DNA from: Halocatena salina
Lineage (GTDB): Archaea; Halobacteriota; Halobacteria; Halobacteriales; Haloarculaceae
Length of the DNA stretch: 64,000 nucleotides
Assembly: GCF_023115355.1 (NCBI RefSeq)
Contig: NZ_CP096019.1
Coordinates: forward strand, 1,860,001 to 1,924,000
Reading direction: 5' to 3'
In this document: piece by piece, positions 45,030 through 54,273 of the stretch
Numbering within the stretch: position 1 is the first letter of the stretch
Layout: each line of letters opens with the position of its first letter
Translations under genes and position numbers: made by a program
The notes under the pieces: model-generated
Told to the model about the DNA's origin: nothing
What the model saw: the letters and a program-made list of their open reading frames with translations, nothing else
Databases searched by the model: none

Positions 45030-46808
45030 ATGAACTTACTACATAGATTCATCTCTACTGGTCGTAGAGTAGGTGATCGTAGCGATGTGTGGTACGTTTT
45101 CCTGATCGTCATCGGCTGGGGTTTTGCTTATTTTCACAGACTCGACAGGCCAGTTTCCTTGTGGGATGAGACGGCGTACATGACAGCCGCCCGTTTCGCC
45201 GTCGAGCGAGGCTATTGGGTAGTACCGCACGTTCCCTACAACGGTTGGTCGGGATCTGAGATCGTTGGTGTGCAGCCGTTTTTACTCAAGCCACCGTTTG
45301 CGATCTGGCTACAGGCTGTTTCGATGGAACTGTTCGGTGTCTCGCCCACGGCTGGACGGCTGCCAGCCGTCGTTTGTACCTTACTGCTTGCTGTGCTCAC
45401 CTACCGGATCGGGCGGACGATCTACTCACGCAACGCCGGCTTCGTCGCTGCTGTGGTGGTGCTCTCGGCTACGATGGTGTTCGACAACTACCATGGCGGT
45501 CGGAGTGCAGCCATGGACGTTCCCATGCTCCTTTTTGGGACGCTCGCTGTGTATGCGCTGTTTCTAGGGGTTCGACGCGACGGCTCCCGAACGCGTCTTT
45601 TCTCCGTGGCCGGACTGGCCGTCGGCGTTGCCGTTCTCACCAAGGGATTTAACGCTGGGATATTCGCGTTCATCGTGCTTCCGCTGGTCTTCGTCCACTG
45701 GCGGGCGTTTCTCTCTCGTGGGGCGCTTTTCGGTGTCACTCTGGCAGTCCTTGTTCCGTTCTCGTGGTTTGCAGTCGTCGAGTTGCTCCACGATGGAATG
45801 TTGGTGTCGATGTTTTATGAGCAAGTTTTCAATCGTGTGGCTGGCGAGAAGGTCACCCATACCGGCACGTTCGGCTTCATGAACTTCCCATACTTCCGTA
45901 CTGCACCTGTCCTTTTTGCGCCGTGGTGGTTTCTGTTTTTGCCCGCGCTCGTGACCGTCCCGCTCGGTGTGATGCTTCGCCGTGGCCGTTCCCGTCAAAC
46001 GACGGAAACGGTGTTCATCTGCTGGTGGGCGCTCGTTGTCTTCGCCTTTTTCCTTCCGACCGGCAATCACAGATGGTATCTCATGCCGATGGTCGTCCCG
46101 ATGGGACTGCTCTGTGGCCGTCTCGTCGATCGTGGGCTTCGATCCGGACCGGAGGCAGCCGGGCTTGCAGTCGGTGGATGGATGACTGTAATGCGAACGG
46201 AGTTAGTCGGTGAGACGCTCGCTATGACACCGGTAATACCGACGATTCCCGAGTCAGCTGCTCGGGCGAGTGTAGCGATCGGTGTTCTCGGTGTTCACAT
46301 CGCCGTCGTCTATCGCAACCAGTGGGTCGGAGCGGTCTCCCTGTCGGGCTGGATCGATGCCCGGTATCTCACTGTTGGCAAGCGCGTATTCATTGCATCG
46401 TTGATCGTAGTTGTCCTCGTTCAAGTTCCGTTTGATGACACCGGTTGGCGCGCCTCCGAACAACAGGAACGACTCGCAAACGGACTGCATTCGATGACAC
46501 CGCCCGATACGCCGGTGTACGTTCATTCCAGTGCCGACATCTCGATCTATGCGTTCGTGTTCCACGCCGAGCGACCGTTGCGCTCGGCCACGATCGACGG
46601 GATCAACACAGACCCGACTATCGAGTACGTGCTCATCAACGAATCCGAGACAGCACGGATCGACCGGATGCACAGCCGTGTCGGGTCGATGTCCTCGGAA
46701 TATTTCGGACCGTACGTGCTCGTCAGGCTGAATCGAACCAGTGCTACCTCTCACGCACAGCCGTCGTTCCGCCCACTAGAACCCGGTCGGGGTGCTACGA
46801 TATCGTGA
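45030..46808 (+). CDS. GT39-type membrane glycosyltransferase (ArnT/PMT-like)
   Basis: A 592-residue protein with about ten to twelve hydrophobic segments. The N-terminal extracytoplasmic loop has the catalytic acid motif LDRPVSLWDETAYMTAARFA (D46/E47), typical of ArnT and PMT family enzymes that use polyprenyl-phosphate-linked sugars. A conserved KPPFAIWLQAVSM segment follows, and there is a C-terminal soluble domain (about 480-592). The acceptor is unknown; lipid or S-layer/pilin glycoproteins are options. It is coupled by a 4-base overlap to a GtrA-type gene. Preceded by a 136-base AT-rich gap with a TATA-like CTATAG near the start. Confidence 0.85.
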   Translation: MNLLHRFISTGRRVGDRSDVWYVFLIVIGWGFAYFHRLDRPVSLWDETAYMTAARFAVERGYWVVPHVPYNGWSGSEIVGVQPFLLKPPFAIWLQAVSMELFGVSPTAGRLPAVVCTLLLAVLTYRIGRTIYSRNAGFVAAVVVLSATMVFDNYHGGRSAAMDVPMLLFGTLAVYALFLGVRRDGSRTRLFSVAGLAVGVAVLTKGFNAGIFAFIVLPLVFVHWRAFLSRGALFGVTLAVLVPFSWFAVVELLHDGMLVSMFYEQVFNRVAGEKVTHTGTFGFMNFPYFRTAPVLFAPWWFLFLPALVTVPLGVMLRRGRSRQTTETVFICWWALVVFAFFLPTGNHRWYLMPMVVPMGLLCGRLVDRGLRSGPEAAGLAVGGWMTVMRTELVGETLAMTPVIPTIPESAARASVAIGVLGVHIAVVYRNQWVGAVSLSGWIDARYLTVGKRVFIASLIVVVLVQVPFDDTGWRASEQQERLANGLHSMTPPDTPVYVHSSADISIYAFVFHAERPLRSATIDGINTDPTIEYVLINESETARIDRMHSRVGSMSSEYFGPYVLVRLNRTSATSHAQPSFRPLEPGRGATIS

Positions 46809-47254
46809 CCAACAGCCGCCTCGGAGCACTTCTACTAGAGATGGGAACGTCGGTGTGGCTAAGCGGTCGTTTCGGCCAGTTCCTCCTTGTTGGTCTGCTC
46901 GGCATGTTCATCGATAACGCTGTTCTTGCCGTACTGATGGAAGTCTGGCAGCCGCCGCTCGTGCTCGCTGCGCTCGGAGGAAAGGAAGCCTCGATCACGG
47001 CAATGTTCGTTCTTAACGAGTTTTGGACCTTCGCGGAAACTCCTACCTCCCAGAACCGTTGGATCGGCACTCGTTTGGCCCGTTCCCATCTCGTCCGACT
47101 CGTCGGCACTGGCGTCGGTGTATCCGTACTGATGATTCTCAACCAGATGTTTGATGTTTGGTATCTATTAGCCAATATCATCGGTATCGGTACCGGATTC
47201 ATACTTAATTACACACTAGAATCGACTATCACGTGGCAGGTTCACCGAACCTGA
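46805..47254 (+). CDS. GtrA family membrane protein
   Basis: A 149-residue protein with four hydrophobic helices: FGQFLLVGLLGMFIDNAVLAVLM, then EASITAMFVLNEFWTF, LVRLVGTGVGVSVLMILNQM and YLLANIIGIGTGFILNYTLES. The motif FxxVGxxGxxxD near the start is the GtrA signature; such proteins are thought to flip polyprenyl-linked sugars. GTG at 46805 overlaps the previous gene by 4 bases (GTGA), so it is preferred to the ATG at 46841, though the shorter start is possible. With the GT39 gene it forms a glycosylation pair: flipping the lipid-linked sugar and transferring it. Confidence 0.85.
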   Translation: MTNSRLGALLLEMGTSVWLSGRFGQFLLVGLLGMFIDNAVLAVLMEVWQPPLVLAALGGKEASITAMFVLNEFWTFAETPTSQNRWIGTRLARSHLVRLVGTGVGVSVLMILNQMFDVWYLLANIIGIGTGFILNYTLESTITWQVHRT

Positions 47255-47357
47255 TGTTTCGATTGCGGACTGACGTTTCGGGCAGAGTCGTCGTGGCACC
47301 CTCATACTCCGACTGGATGTATGAGAGATGATACGATCATGAGGTTCGACAAGAACG

Positions 47358-47365
47358 TTTATATT
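47358..47365 (+). promoter_or_regulatory. TATA-like box of cstA
   Basis: TTTATATT lies 29-36 bases before the cstA ATG at 47394, a leaderless promoter. The upstream 139 bases hold no gene. Confidence 0.5.
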
Positions 47366-47393
47366 GACTAGATCGCCATAGATATGCAGACCC

Positions 47394-49250
47394 ATGGTAC
47401 AAGTACTCTGGCTTATCGTCACGGTGTTGGTGCTGTACAGCGTTGGATACCTCAGCTATTCGAAGTACCTCGCGGGATTCGTAGAGTTGGACGACGAAGA
47501 GGAGACACCGGCACACAAACACGACGACGGACAGGAATACGTTCCGGCGAAAAAATCGGTGTTACTCGGACACCACTACTCCAGCATCGCGGGGGGTGCG
47601 CCGATCATCGGACCGATCACTGCGGGAGCGGCGTTCGGATGGTTGCCCGCAGTGTTGTGGGTCGCCATCGGCAATCCGTTGTTCGGTGCTGTACACGATT
47701 TCATGTCGTTGAGCGCGAGCTTGCGCCACGATGGCCGTTCGATCGGCTACATCATCGGTGAGTACGTCGGCGAGCGCAGCAAGAACATGTTGTTGTGGTT
47801 CGCATTTTTGACTCTTATTCTCGTGCTCGCGGTGTTTGCGTACGTGGTCGCCACTATCTTCGACGAGTATCCGAGCGCGGCGACCGCCAGCGTGTTGTAC
47901 ATCGGACTCGCGCTAGTGTTCGGCGTCTATCTCTACCAGCTCGATTTACCGTTCATCCCGGGAACGGTCGCATTCGTGTCGGCCGTGTTCGTGAGCGTCT
48001 GGATCGGGATTCAGTACCCGATCGCGCTGTTCGCCACGGGAGATCTCGCCCCGGAGGTGATCGTCCTGTTCGGTGAGGGCGGGTCGTGGTTGCCCCTAGC
48101 GTCGTCACTCGGAGAGAACGCAGCAGCATGGGCACCGGTGATCATCATTTACGCCGCCATTGCGGCCGTACTCCCGGTGTGGATGTTGCTCCAACCCCGC
48201 GATTATCTCTCGTCGTTTCTGCTGTACACCGGCGTTGGCGGGATGGTGCTCGCCGCGATCGCCGGAACGCTGTTGGGGCTGTTCGAACCGGTTTCCTATG
48301 AGGGAGCTACGTACACTCTCGACTCCCAGCTCCCGGCGTTCCTCGGCTTTTACAGCCCGGCTATCGGTCCGATCTTCCCGTTCCTATTCGTCGTGATCGC
48401 GTGTGGAACGGTCAGCGGCTTTCACTCGCTGGTCTCTTCCGGGACGACCGCAAAGCAGCTCAACAAGGAGAGTGACGCTCGGTCGATCGGGTATGGAGCG
48501 ATGCTCGGCGAAGGAGTGCTCGCCACCACGGCGATCGCCGCGTTGATGATCGTCGGCGCGACGGAATTCGACGCCGGACTCGCCGGTGCGATGGCGAACT
48601 TCCCGCTTGGCGGGGCAGTGATGCTGCACAGCTTCGGGATCCCGTTGGAGTACGGAACGACGTTCATCGGGCTGGTGTTCGTGAGTTTTCTGTTGACGAG
48701 CACCGACACCGCGATCCGACTTGGACGGTACATGATGGAGGAGATCGTCGGAACGTCCGACACGTCGGGCGAAAGCAAGCTGACGAGCCGTCTTGAGCGG
48801 CTCGCGGTGAATCGGTACACTAACGCTTTCTTCGTCCAGGGCGTGCTGGCCTACGTGCTTATCGCGAGTGGGACGTGGAGTAGCCTCTGGCCGCTGTTCG
48901 GTGGGGCAAACCAGACGCTCGCGGCTCTCGCGTTACTGGCGGCAACCGTGTGGCTCGTCAACTGGGACGACAGCAAACAACTCCTCAGCACGGGTGTCCC
49001 GATGGCCATCATGCTGGTCATCACGATCGTGGCCCTGCTGTGGATCGCCTTCATCAAAAACCCCCAAACCATCCTCGAAACCGGGGCGACCGGTCTCGAA
49101 TTGGCGTCGCTGGTGTTCCAGAGTATCCTCGCGCTGGTGCTCGTCGCACTCGCCATCTCGGTGATGAAAATGGGATACGACAACGTCCTGAGCGCCAGAG
49201 GTCTGGATTCACTGACTGGACGGGAAACCCAAGAGCCTGCCGACGACTGA
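47394..49250 (+). CDS. cstA: CstA family carbon-starvation transporter
   Basis: A 618-residue polytopic membrane protein with about 16 to 18 hydrophobic segments. Family signatures: LLGHHYSSIAGGAPIIGPITAGAAFGWLP near residues 57-85, GNPLFGAVHDFMSLSASLRHDGRSIG, and HSLVSSGTTAKQLNKESDARSIGYGAMLGEG. Bacterial relatives (CstA, BtsT) import peptides or pyruvate, probably with protons or sodium. No CstX-type small partner is found; a doubtful 34-codon frame lies downstream on the opposite strand. Confidence 0.93.
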   Translation: MVQVLWLIVTVLVLYSVGYLSYSKYLAGFVELDDEEETPAHKHDDGQEYVPAKKSVLLGHHYSSIAGGAPIIGPITAGAAFGWLPAVLWVAIGNPLFGAVHDFMSLSASLRHDGRSIGYIIGEYVGERSKNMLLWFAFLTLILVLAVFAYVVATIFDEYPSAATASVLYIGLALVFGVYLYQLDLPFIPGTVAFVSAVFVSVWIGIQYPIALFATGDLAPEVIVLFGEGGSWLPLASSLGENAAAWAPVIIIYAAIAAVLPVWMLLQPRDYLSSFLLYTGVGGMVLAAIAGTLLGLFEPVSYEGATYTLDSQLPAFLGFYSPAIGPIFPFLFVVIACGTVSGFHSLVSSGTTAKQLNKESDARSIGYGAMLGEGVLATTAIAALMIVGATEFDAGLAGAMANFPLGGAVMLHSFGIPLEYGTTFIGLVFVSFLLTSTDTAIRLGRYMMEEIVGTSDTSGESKLTSRLERLAVNRYTNAFFVQGVLAYVLIASGTWSSLWPLFGGANQTLAALALLAATVWLVNWDDSKQLLSTGVPMAIMLVITIVALLWIAFIKNPQTILETGATGLELASLVFQSILALVLVALAISVMKMGYDNVLSARGLDSLTGRETQEPADD

Positions 49251-49269
49251 TCGAGCGGCTCCTCTCGAT

Positions 49270-49374
49270 TTAAGGGAGATATGTGATCAGACGGAGCAGC
49301 CTGTCTAGCCGCTCGTTCACTTCACCGTCGTCCTCGTTCGGTTCATCCGATGATGATCGTTCGTGTGTACCCAT
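49270..49374 (-). CDS. Possible 34-residue acidic ORF downstream of 49427-50041 gene
   Basis: ATG-initiated frame MGTHERSSSDEPNEDDGEV, ending NERLDRLLRLITYLP. The first half is acidic and the end amphipathic. It lies 53 bases after the preceding gene on the same strand and is convergent to cstA. No family recognised. Typical of haloarchaeal composition but short enough to be chance. Confidence 0.3.
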   Translation of the reverse strand: MGTHERSSSDEPNEDDGEVNERLDRLLRLITYLP

Positions 49375-49426
49375 ATGTCCCGTAACACGACCAGTTCTTA
49401 TATCGTTTCTCTCTGTTTGGGGACGA

Positions 49427-50041
49427 TCACGACCGGAGTCGACCGACCAACCGGTCGAACCACCCTCCCGGTTCTGGGTTGGGTTCTTGCCTGTCCCAGG
49501 GTGCGAACGCCGCTTCGATCTCCGCGTTCGTGCTCGCCACGAACTCCTGTCGTTCGGGGGCGACGACCACGAGGTTTACCTCGTAATGCCCGTAAAATCC
49601 GAGTTTGAGCAGCGTTCGATCCCGGAAGCCGTCGACGAACGCGCGGACAGCATCAGTGATCTCGGGTGCGATGAGCACGAACGTGAACTCCGTGCTGTAA
49701 TGGGTTTCGTCCGGATCGATCCACTCTTCAGCAAGCGTATGTCCCAATTCGACGAGTCGATCGAGATCGGCGCGTTTCACTGGCGACGTTCGCCGGACGA
49801 ACAGGTGTTCGTGGGAACCGTGATCGGCGTAGGTGATCGAGGGATGGAGAAACTGTTTTCGGTGCTCGATCCGCAAGCGGCCGTACAGCTCGAACGATTC
49901 GCCGTGAACGTGACGCTCCCAGTCGAGATCGTAGCTGTGTTCCAAGCGGTCGGCTACCCGATTTAGGTACGCAGCGTTGTCCTCCGACGCGTCTGCGTCG
50001 CCGGTGGACTCGGACGACCGACGCACGGAGTCGCGTGTCAT
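49427..50041 (-). CDS. Conserved haloarchaeal protein of unknown function
   Basis: A 204-residue soluble protein starting MTRDSVRRSSESTGDADASED, with an acidic N-terminus, then RVADRLEHSYDLDWERHVHGESFELYGRL and strand-rich segments (YSTEFTFVLIAPEITDAVRAFV, GFYGHYEVNLVVVAPERQEFVAST). One His-containing stretch (HGSHEHLFVRR) and no cysteines after the first residues. No catalytic motif recognised. The gene sits between the ABC exporter pair and cstA. A 46-base gap separates it from the permease gene. Confidence 0.7.
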   Translation of the reverse strand: MTRDSVRRSSESTGDADASEDNAAYLNRVADRLEHSYDLDWERHVHGESFELYGRLRIEHRKQFLHPSITYADHGSHEHLFVRRTSPVKRADLDRLVELGHTLAEEWIDPDETHYSTEFTFVLIAPEITDAVRAFVDGFRDRTLLKLGFYGHYEVNLVVVAPERQEFVASTNAEIEAAFAPWDRQEPNPEPGGWFDRLVGRLRS

Positions 50042-50086
50042 ACACGAACATTGCTGCCAGTACACAAAATATCACGGAAAATGGAA

Positions 50087-51694
50087 TTACTTATAGTAAT
50101 AGTCCTCGAATGCCGTCGTGGCCCGAGAGAAGGCGACAGCCCCTGTGACGCCACCAAACACGACAGTAAGACCGATGCCGCCAGCGAGTAGAACGGGTTC
50201 GCTGGTGCCACTGAGGACGTGGCGTGTTGTGGGGGTGAGGACCAACAATGCGGGGAGGCTGACGAGTCCGAACACCAGTGAGAAGAACGTGAACGCAAAG
50301 AGGCTCGGAACGACAGCCTCTCGTGAACGGGTTATCATAGCGGGTTCGAGGCGGGGGAAGGCGGTGCCAGCGCCGACGGCGATCGTGGTCGCGGTAAGGG
50401 GGAGCACGACCGCCGTGACCACAACACCAACGAATTCGACGGGCGAAAGCGGTGGTGATGCGATCATCCCGGTGAGGACGACGGCGAGAACGGTCGCCGG
50501 CAGCCCGATCAACAGTCCAGCGAGACAGAGCGCACCGATGAACGAGCGCCCACGGACGGGCGTCGTAAGCGTGATCGGTAACACCGCTTCCTCATCCCCG
50601 ATCGGATTCAACGTGAACGTCGCGCCTGTCGCCCACGCGCCGTAGAAGGCGATCACCCCCGGAAGTGAGGCGGGAACGCTCAGCTGTGTGATGTCTTCGA
50701 GGGCAGGAACCAACAAAAACAACGGGTACCCGGCGTACGCCAGCCGAAGCGGTGCCCGGCGTGCTCTGAGCCACGTTTTATGAATCACATGACGCATCGG
50801 AACGGAGAGAGAAACGCCGGCGATCGGGACGGTGCCCATCTTCGTGGAGCCACTCGCCGCGTTCGGTGTCACCGAACGGCGATACCAGAGCTGTCCCGCG
50901 AGCAGCCCACAAACCGCACCGCTTCCAGGAATCCCGACGAGCGTGACACCGATCGCGCCGATGGAACGGACGCTATTCGTCTCTTGGACCGCGAGCAGCG
51001 CGAGATCGCCGTACCAACCGACTGGCGACGCCCCGACCACGGCTAAGAACGGCTCGAACACCGATTCGGTCGATCCGGTGAACAGCACCCAAAAGTAAGC
51101 GATCATGAGGGCGATGCCGATCGCTCCTCGCAAGCGAGCCACCACGGGCGAGCGCGCGATGAGTACCCGCACACCGGTTCCGAGACCGGTCCCACAGAGG
51201 ACGCCGAGCACGCTGACCGACAACAGGGAAACTGCTACGAGAACGACGCTTACAGCCGATCCTGCGCCGATCCCGAAGGAGATCGCGCCGACGATCACGA
51301 ACGGCGCAGGAACGCCCAACAGCACGGTGATCTCCGCGAGAAGATATCCGGCGACGGCCTCGCGGTGGGGGACGGTCGTCAACAACCCGTCTGCTTCGGA
51401 GGGCAGTCCCAACCCTTGTGCTACGCGCACGGTAGCCATCACAGCCGTCATTCCGAACACGCCCGCTCCCACACTGCGCGCAGGACCCAACATGGCTGTA
51501 TCACCCATGGCTCTGCCAGCCACGAACAGACCGATGATGGCCATGAACCCCACCAATACACCAAACAGTCCCGCGATCCCGAGGGCGATGACCTGATTCG
51601 ATCCTTCGATCGATCGCTTTCGATTGCAGAGATCGGTCCGAGCGATCCGGTACACTCGCCGTACAGGGCGAATCGCCGGCGCGGATCGGATCAT
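50087..51694 (-). CDS. ABC exporter permease
   Basis: A 535-residue integral membrane protein with about twelve hydrophobic helices, e.g. VIALGIAGLFGVLVGFMAIIGLFVAG and AVVLPLTATTIAVGAGTAFP. Unlike typical ABC-2 permeases of about 250 residues it is double length, a form found in archaeal and actinobacterial multidrug or sodium exporters. The cytoplasmic coupling helix is not clearly recognisable. Its start overlaps the ATPase stop by 4 bases, so the two are one exporter. Substrate unknown. Confidence 0.87.
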   Translation of the reverse strand: MIRSAPAIRPVRRVYRIARTDLCNRKRSIEGSNQVIALGIAGLFGVLVGFMAIIGLFVAGRAMGDTAMLGPARSVGAGVFGMTAVMATVRVAQGLGLPSEADGLLTTVPHREAVAGYLLAEITVLLGVPAPFVIVGAISFGIGAGSAVSVVLVAVSLLSVSVLGVLCGTGLGTGVRVLIARSPVVARLRGAIGIALMIAYFWVLFTGSTESVFEPFLAVVGASPVGWYGDLALLAVQETNSVRSIGAIGVTLVGIPGSGAVCGLLAGQLWYRRSVTPNAASGSTKMGTVPIAGVSLSVPMRHVIHKTWLRARRAPLRLAYAGYPLFLLVPALEDITQLSVPASLPGVIAFYGAWATGATFTLNPIGDEEAVLPITLTTPVRGRSFIGALCLAGLLIGLPATVLAVVLTGMIASPPLSPVEFVGVVVTAVVLPLTATTIAVGAGTAFPRLEPAMITRSREAVVPSLFAFTFFSLVFGLVSLPALLVLTPTTRHVLSGTSEPVLLAGGIGLTVVFGGVTGAVAFSRATTAFEDYYYK

Positions 51695-52443
51695 CGCCCC
51701 CCGACGAGGTCATCCCCGTCAGTCACGGCGAGAAACGCGTCTTCGAGCGATCCACCCGATCCGACCCGCTGTTTGAGATTCTCGGGTGGTCCCTCGGCTA
51801 CCAGGTCACCATCGTACAGCACCCCCACCGTGTCGGCGATCTCATCGACCACAGGCAGGATGTGCGTCGAGAGGAACACTGTCGTCTCTCCGGCCGCGAG
51901 ATCAGCGATCGTGTCCCGAACCGTGCGCGCCGCACGGGGATCGAGACCGCTGGTCGGCTCGTCGAGAAACACGACCGGCGGATCGTGCAAAATGGCCTGA
52001 ATGATCCCCGTCTTCTGTTTCATCCCTTTCGAGTAGGTGTTGATGCGTTTGTTCGCGTCGCTCGTGAGCGAAAACAGCTCCAACAGCTCGTCGATGCGCT
52101 CTGTGGCGTGGTCGTCGGACATGTCTCGCAGTCCTGCGATGTACTCCAACTGCTCGCGGCCCGTCAGCTCCTCGTACAACGGCGGTGACTCGGGCAGATA
52201 TCCCAGTCGTGATACTACTCGATCGCGGTCGGTGATGGGCTGTCCGTCGATGGCGGCCGTTCCACCGGTTGGCTGGAGCAGCGTCACCAACATCCGAATC
52301 GTTGTCGTTTTTCCGGCTCCATTCGGTCCCAGAAATCCGTACACCGTTCCCGGTGGAATCGAAAGGTCGAGAGCGTCAACGGCCCGCGTCGAACCGTACT
52401 GTTTCGTGAGGGCCTCTGCGTCGATCGCGTTCGGAGACGACAT
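51691..52443 (-). CDS. ABC exporter ATP-binding protein
   Basis: A 250-residue ATPase: Walker A GPNGAGKTTTI, Q-loop RLGYLPESPPLYEELTGREQL, signature YSKGMKQK, Walker B VVFLDEPTSGLDP and H-loop LSTHILPV. The YSKGM signature and CcmA/NatA-like sequence place it in the drug or sodium export ATPases. C-terminal EGPPENLKQRVG and FLAVTDGDDLV are typical. The ATG at 52443 (MSSPNAIDAEALTKQYG) is preferred to the longer frame. Operon with the following permease gene. Confidence 0.93.
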   Translation of the reverse strand: MSSPNAIDAEALTKQYGSTRAVDALDLSIPPGTVYGFLGPNGAGKTTTIRMLVTLLQPTGGTAAIDGQPITDRDRVVSRLGYLPESPPLYEELTGREQLEYIAGLRDMSDDHATERIDELLELFSLTSDANKRINTYSKGMKQKTGIIQAILHDPPVVFLDEPTSGLDPRAARTVRDTIADLAAGETTVFLSTHILPVVDEIADTVGVLYDGDLVAEGPPENLKQRVGSGGSLEDAFLAVTDGDDLVGGR

Positions 52444-52594
52444 AACCTCGGATATGTTCCAGTCACTAATAAAAACACTCAGACGATGAGAATGATCTGC
52501 GACGACAGGCATCCTGCTTCGAAGCGCTTCCGGTCAACACTCATGACACGTCTGAGATGTACGACACGACCAGCGAGTTTGTTAACGTTCACGA

Positions 52595-52602
52595 AATTAT
52601 AT
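52595..52602 (+). promoter_or_regulatory. TATA-like box of first aldehyde dehydrogenase gene
   Basis: AATTATAT, placing transcription start near 52624. It decides against the ATGs at 52604 and 52616, since they would lie upstream of the message. Confidence 0.45.
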
Positions 52603-52636
52603 GTGGGTAACGATCATGGGTGTGGCAAGCAGTCGG

Positions 52637-54205
52637 ATGGGTGATCACACCATGCAACGGGACAATTTCGACAGTGAGCGTGGAACCGTATCCGAGGACG
52701 TTCGAGAGCGCCATCTGGAGATCGCGGACACCGTTTTGTCCGACGAGCCGTACGGGCAGTTGATCGGTGGGGAGTGGGTCGAAAGCGAGGACGGGGAGGA
52801 GTGTGCGGCGATCGATGCGACGACCGGCGAGACGCTAGCAACGTACTGGCGTGGCACCGCTCAGGACGTCGACCGGGCGGTCACAGCCGCTCAAGAAGCG
52901 TTCAACGAGACGTGGGGGAGCTACAATCCCATGCAGCGCGCCGACGCCTTGGACGACATTGCCGACGCGCTGGAGAAACGCAAACAGGAGATCGCACGGA
53001 TCGACTCCTTAGAGATGGGTAAGGCCAATCAACATTCCTTGTTCGTCGATGCGACGATCATGATCTCGCAGTTTCGCTATTTCGCGGGCCTTGCCCGAAC
53101 GGCCGACGAGGGTCGTCGACCATCGAGCGCATCCAACAAGCTCGCGTACACCAGCCGTGAGCCGTACGGTGTGGTCGGACAGATCAGCGCGTGGAACTTC
53201 CCCTCGATGTTCGTCGCCTGGAAGATGGGTCCGGCGCTCGCGGCGGGCAACACCATCGTGTTCAAACCGTCACCGCGAGCGGTGCTCTCGACGCTCGAAG
53301 TGGCGGGCGTGATGAACGACCACCTTCCGGACGGCACGGTAAACGTCGTGCCCGGAACCGGTCCCGACGTGGGTGCGCGGATCACGAACCATCCGGAGAT
53401 TCGGAAGCTGTCGATGACCGGCTCGACGGCAGCAGGCAAGAGCGTGATGGAAGGTGCAACGTCGAACCTCAAGGCGGTCTCGCTCGAACTCGGGGGAAAC
53501 AACCCGAACATCGTCTTTCCCGACGCCAATCTCGACGACGCAGTCGAGGGTGCGCTCATCGGTTCGTTTTTCAATCAGGGCGAGCAGTGTACCGCAGGCT
53601 CGCGGCTGTTCGTTCATACTGACGTTCACGAGGAGTTCCTCGAACGATTCACCGAGGAAATGGAGCGGCTCACCGTCGGTGATCCGCTGGCCCCCATGAC
53701 GGATATCGGTCCGTTGGTCGACCACGCCCACCTCGACCGCGTGCAAAACTACGTCGACACCGCTGTCGAAGAAGGAGCCACCGTCGCTGTGGGTGGTGGC
53801 ACACCAGAGGCCCCCGATCTCGCGGGCGCCCCCGTTTTCGAACCGACGGTGCTCACTGACGTGGAAAACGACGACACTGTCGCGTGCGATGAGGTGTTCG
53901 GTCCCGTGGTGAGCGTGATCGAATGGACCGACCGCGAAGAGATGATCGAGCTGGCGAACGACACCGAATACGGACTCGCCTCGGCCGTTTGGACGACGGA
54001 TCTCGACACGGCCCACGAAACCGCCGATGCGCTCGAAGCCGGTACCGTGTGGATCAACACGTACAACGACCTGTTCGACAACGTACCCCACGGCGGCTAC
54101 AAACAGTCCGGTCTCGGGCGCGAACTCGACAAAGAGGCGTTCGAAAGCTACCGACAGACGAAAACCGTGGTGCTCAACCACGGGAAGCTCCCACGGCTCG
54201 GCTGA
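52637..54205 (+). CDS. NAD(P)-dependent aldehyde dehydrogenase
   Basis: A 522-residue ALDH. Active-site Glu is in SLELGGNNP and catalytic Cys in NQGEQCTAGSRLF; NAD-binding ISAWNFPSMFVAWKMGPALAAGNTIVFKP and MTGSTAAGKSVM are intact. The C-terminal LFDNVPHGGYKQSGLGRE matches betaine-aldehyde/phenylacetaldehyde type enzymes, but substrate cannot be stated. Start at 52637 (MGDHTMQRDN) or 52652 (MQRDNFDSERG) fits the promoter better than 52616. A paralogue follows after 68 bases with its own TATA-like box; residues differ widely enough that the pair is an old duplication. Confidence 0.93.
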   Translation: MGDHTMQRDNFDSERGTVSEDVRERHLEIADTVLSDEPYGQLIGGEWVESEDGEECAAIDATTGETLATYWRGTAQDVDRAVTAAQEAFNETWGSYNPMQRADALDDIADALEKRKQEIARIDSLEMGKANQHSLFVDATIMISQFRYFAGLARTADEGRRPSSASNKLAYTSREPYGVVGQISAWNFPSMFVAWKMGPALAAGNTIVFKPSPRAVLSTLEVAGVMNDHLPDGTVNVVPGTGPDVGARITNHPEIRKLSMTGSTAAGKSVMEGATSNLKAVSLELGGNNPNIVFPDANLDDAVEGALIGSFFNQGEQCTAGSRLFVHTDVHEEFLERFTEEMERLTVGDPLAPMTDIGPLVDHAHLDRVQNYVDTAVEEGATVAVGGGTPEAPDLAGAPVFEPTVLTDVENDDTVACDEVFGPVVSVIEWTDREEMIELANDTEYGLASAVWTTDLDTAHETADALEAGTVWINTYNDLFDNVPHGGYKQSGLGRELDKEAFESYRQTKTVVLNHGKLPRLG

Positions 54206-54273
54206 GCGATATACAATCAGAATACTGTTAATATACACGCACGTTTATGGTGTGGCGTTCGTAGCGTTGGGGT

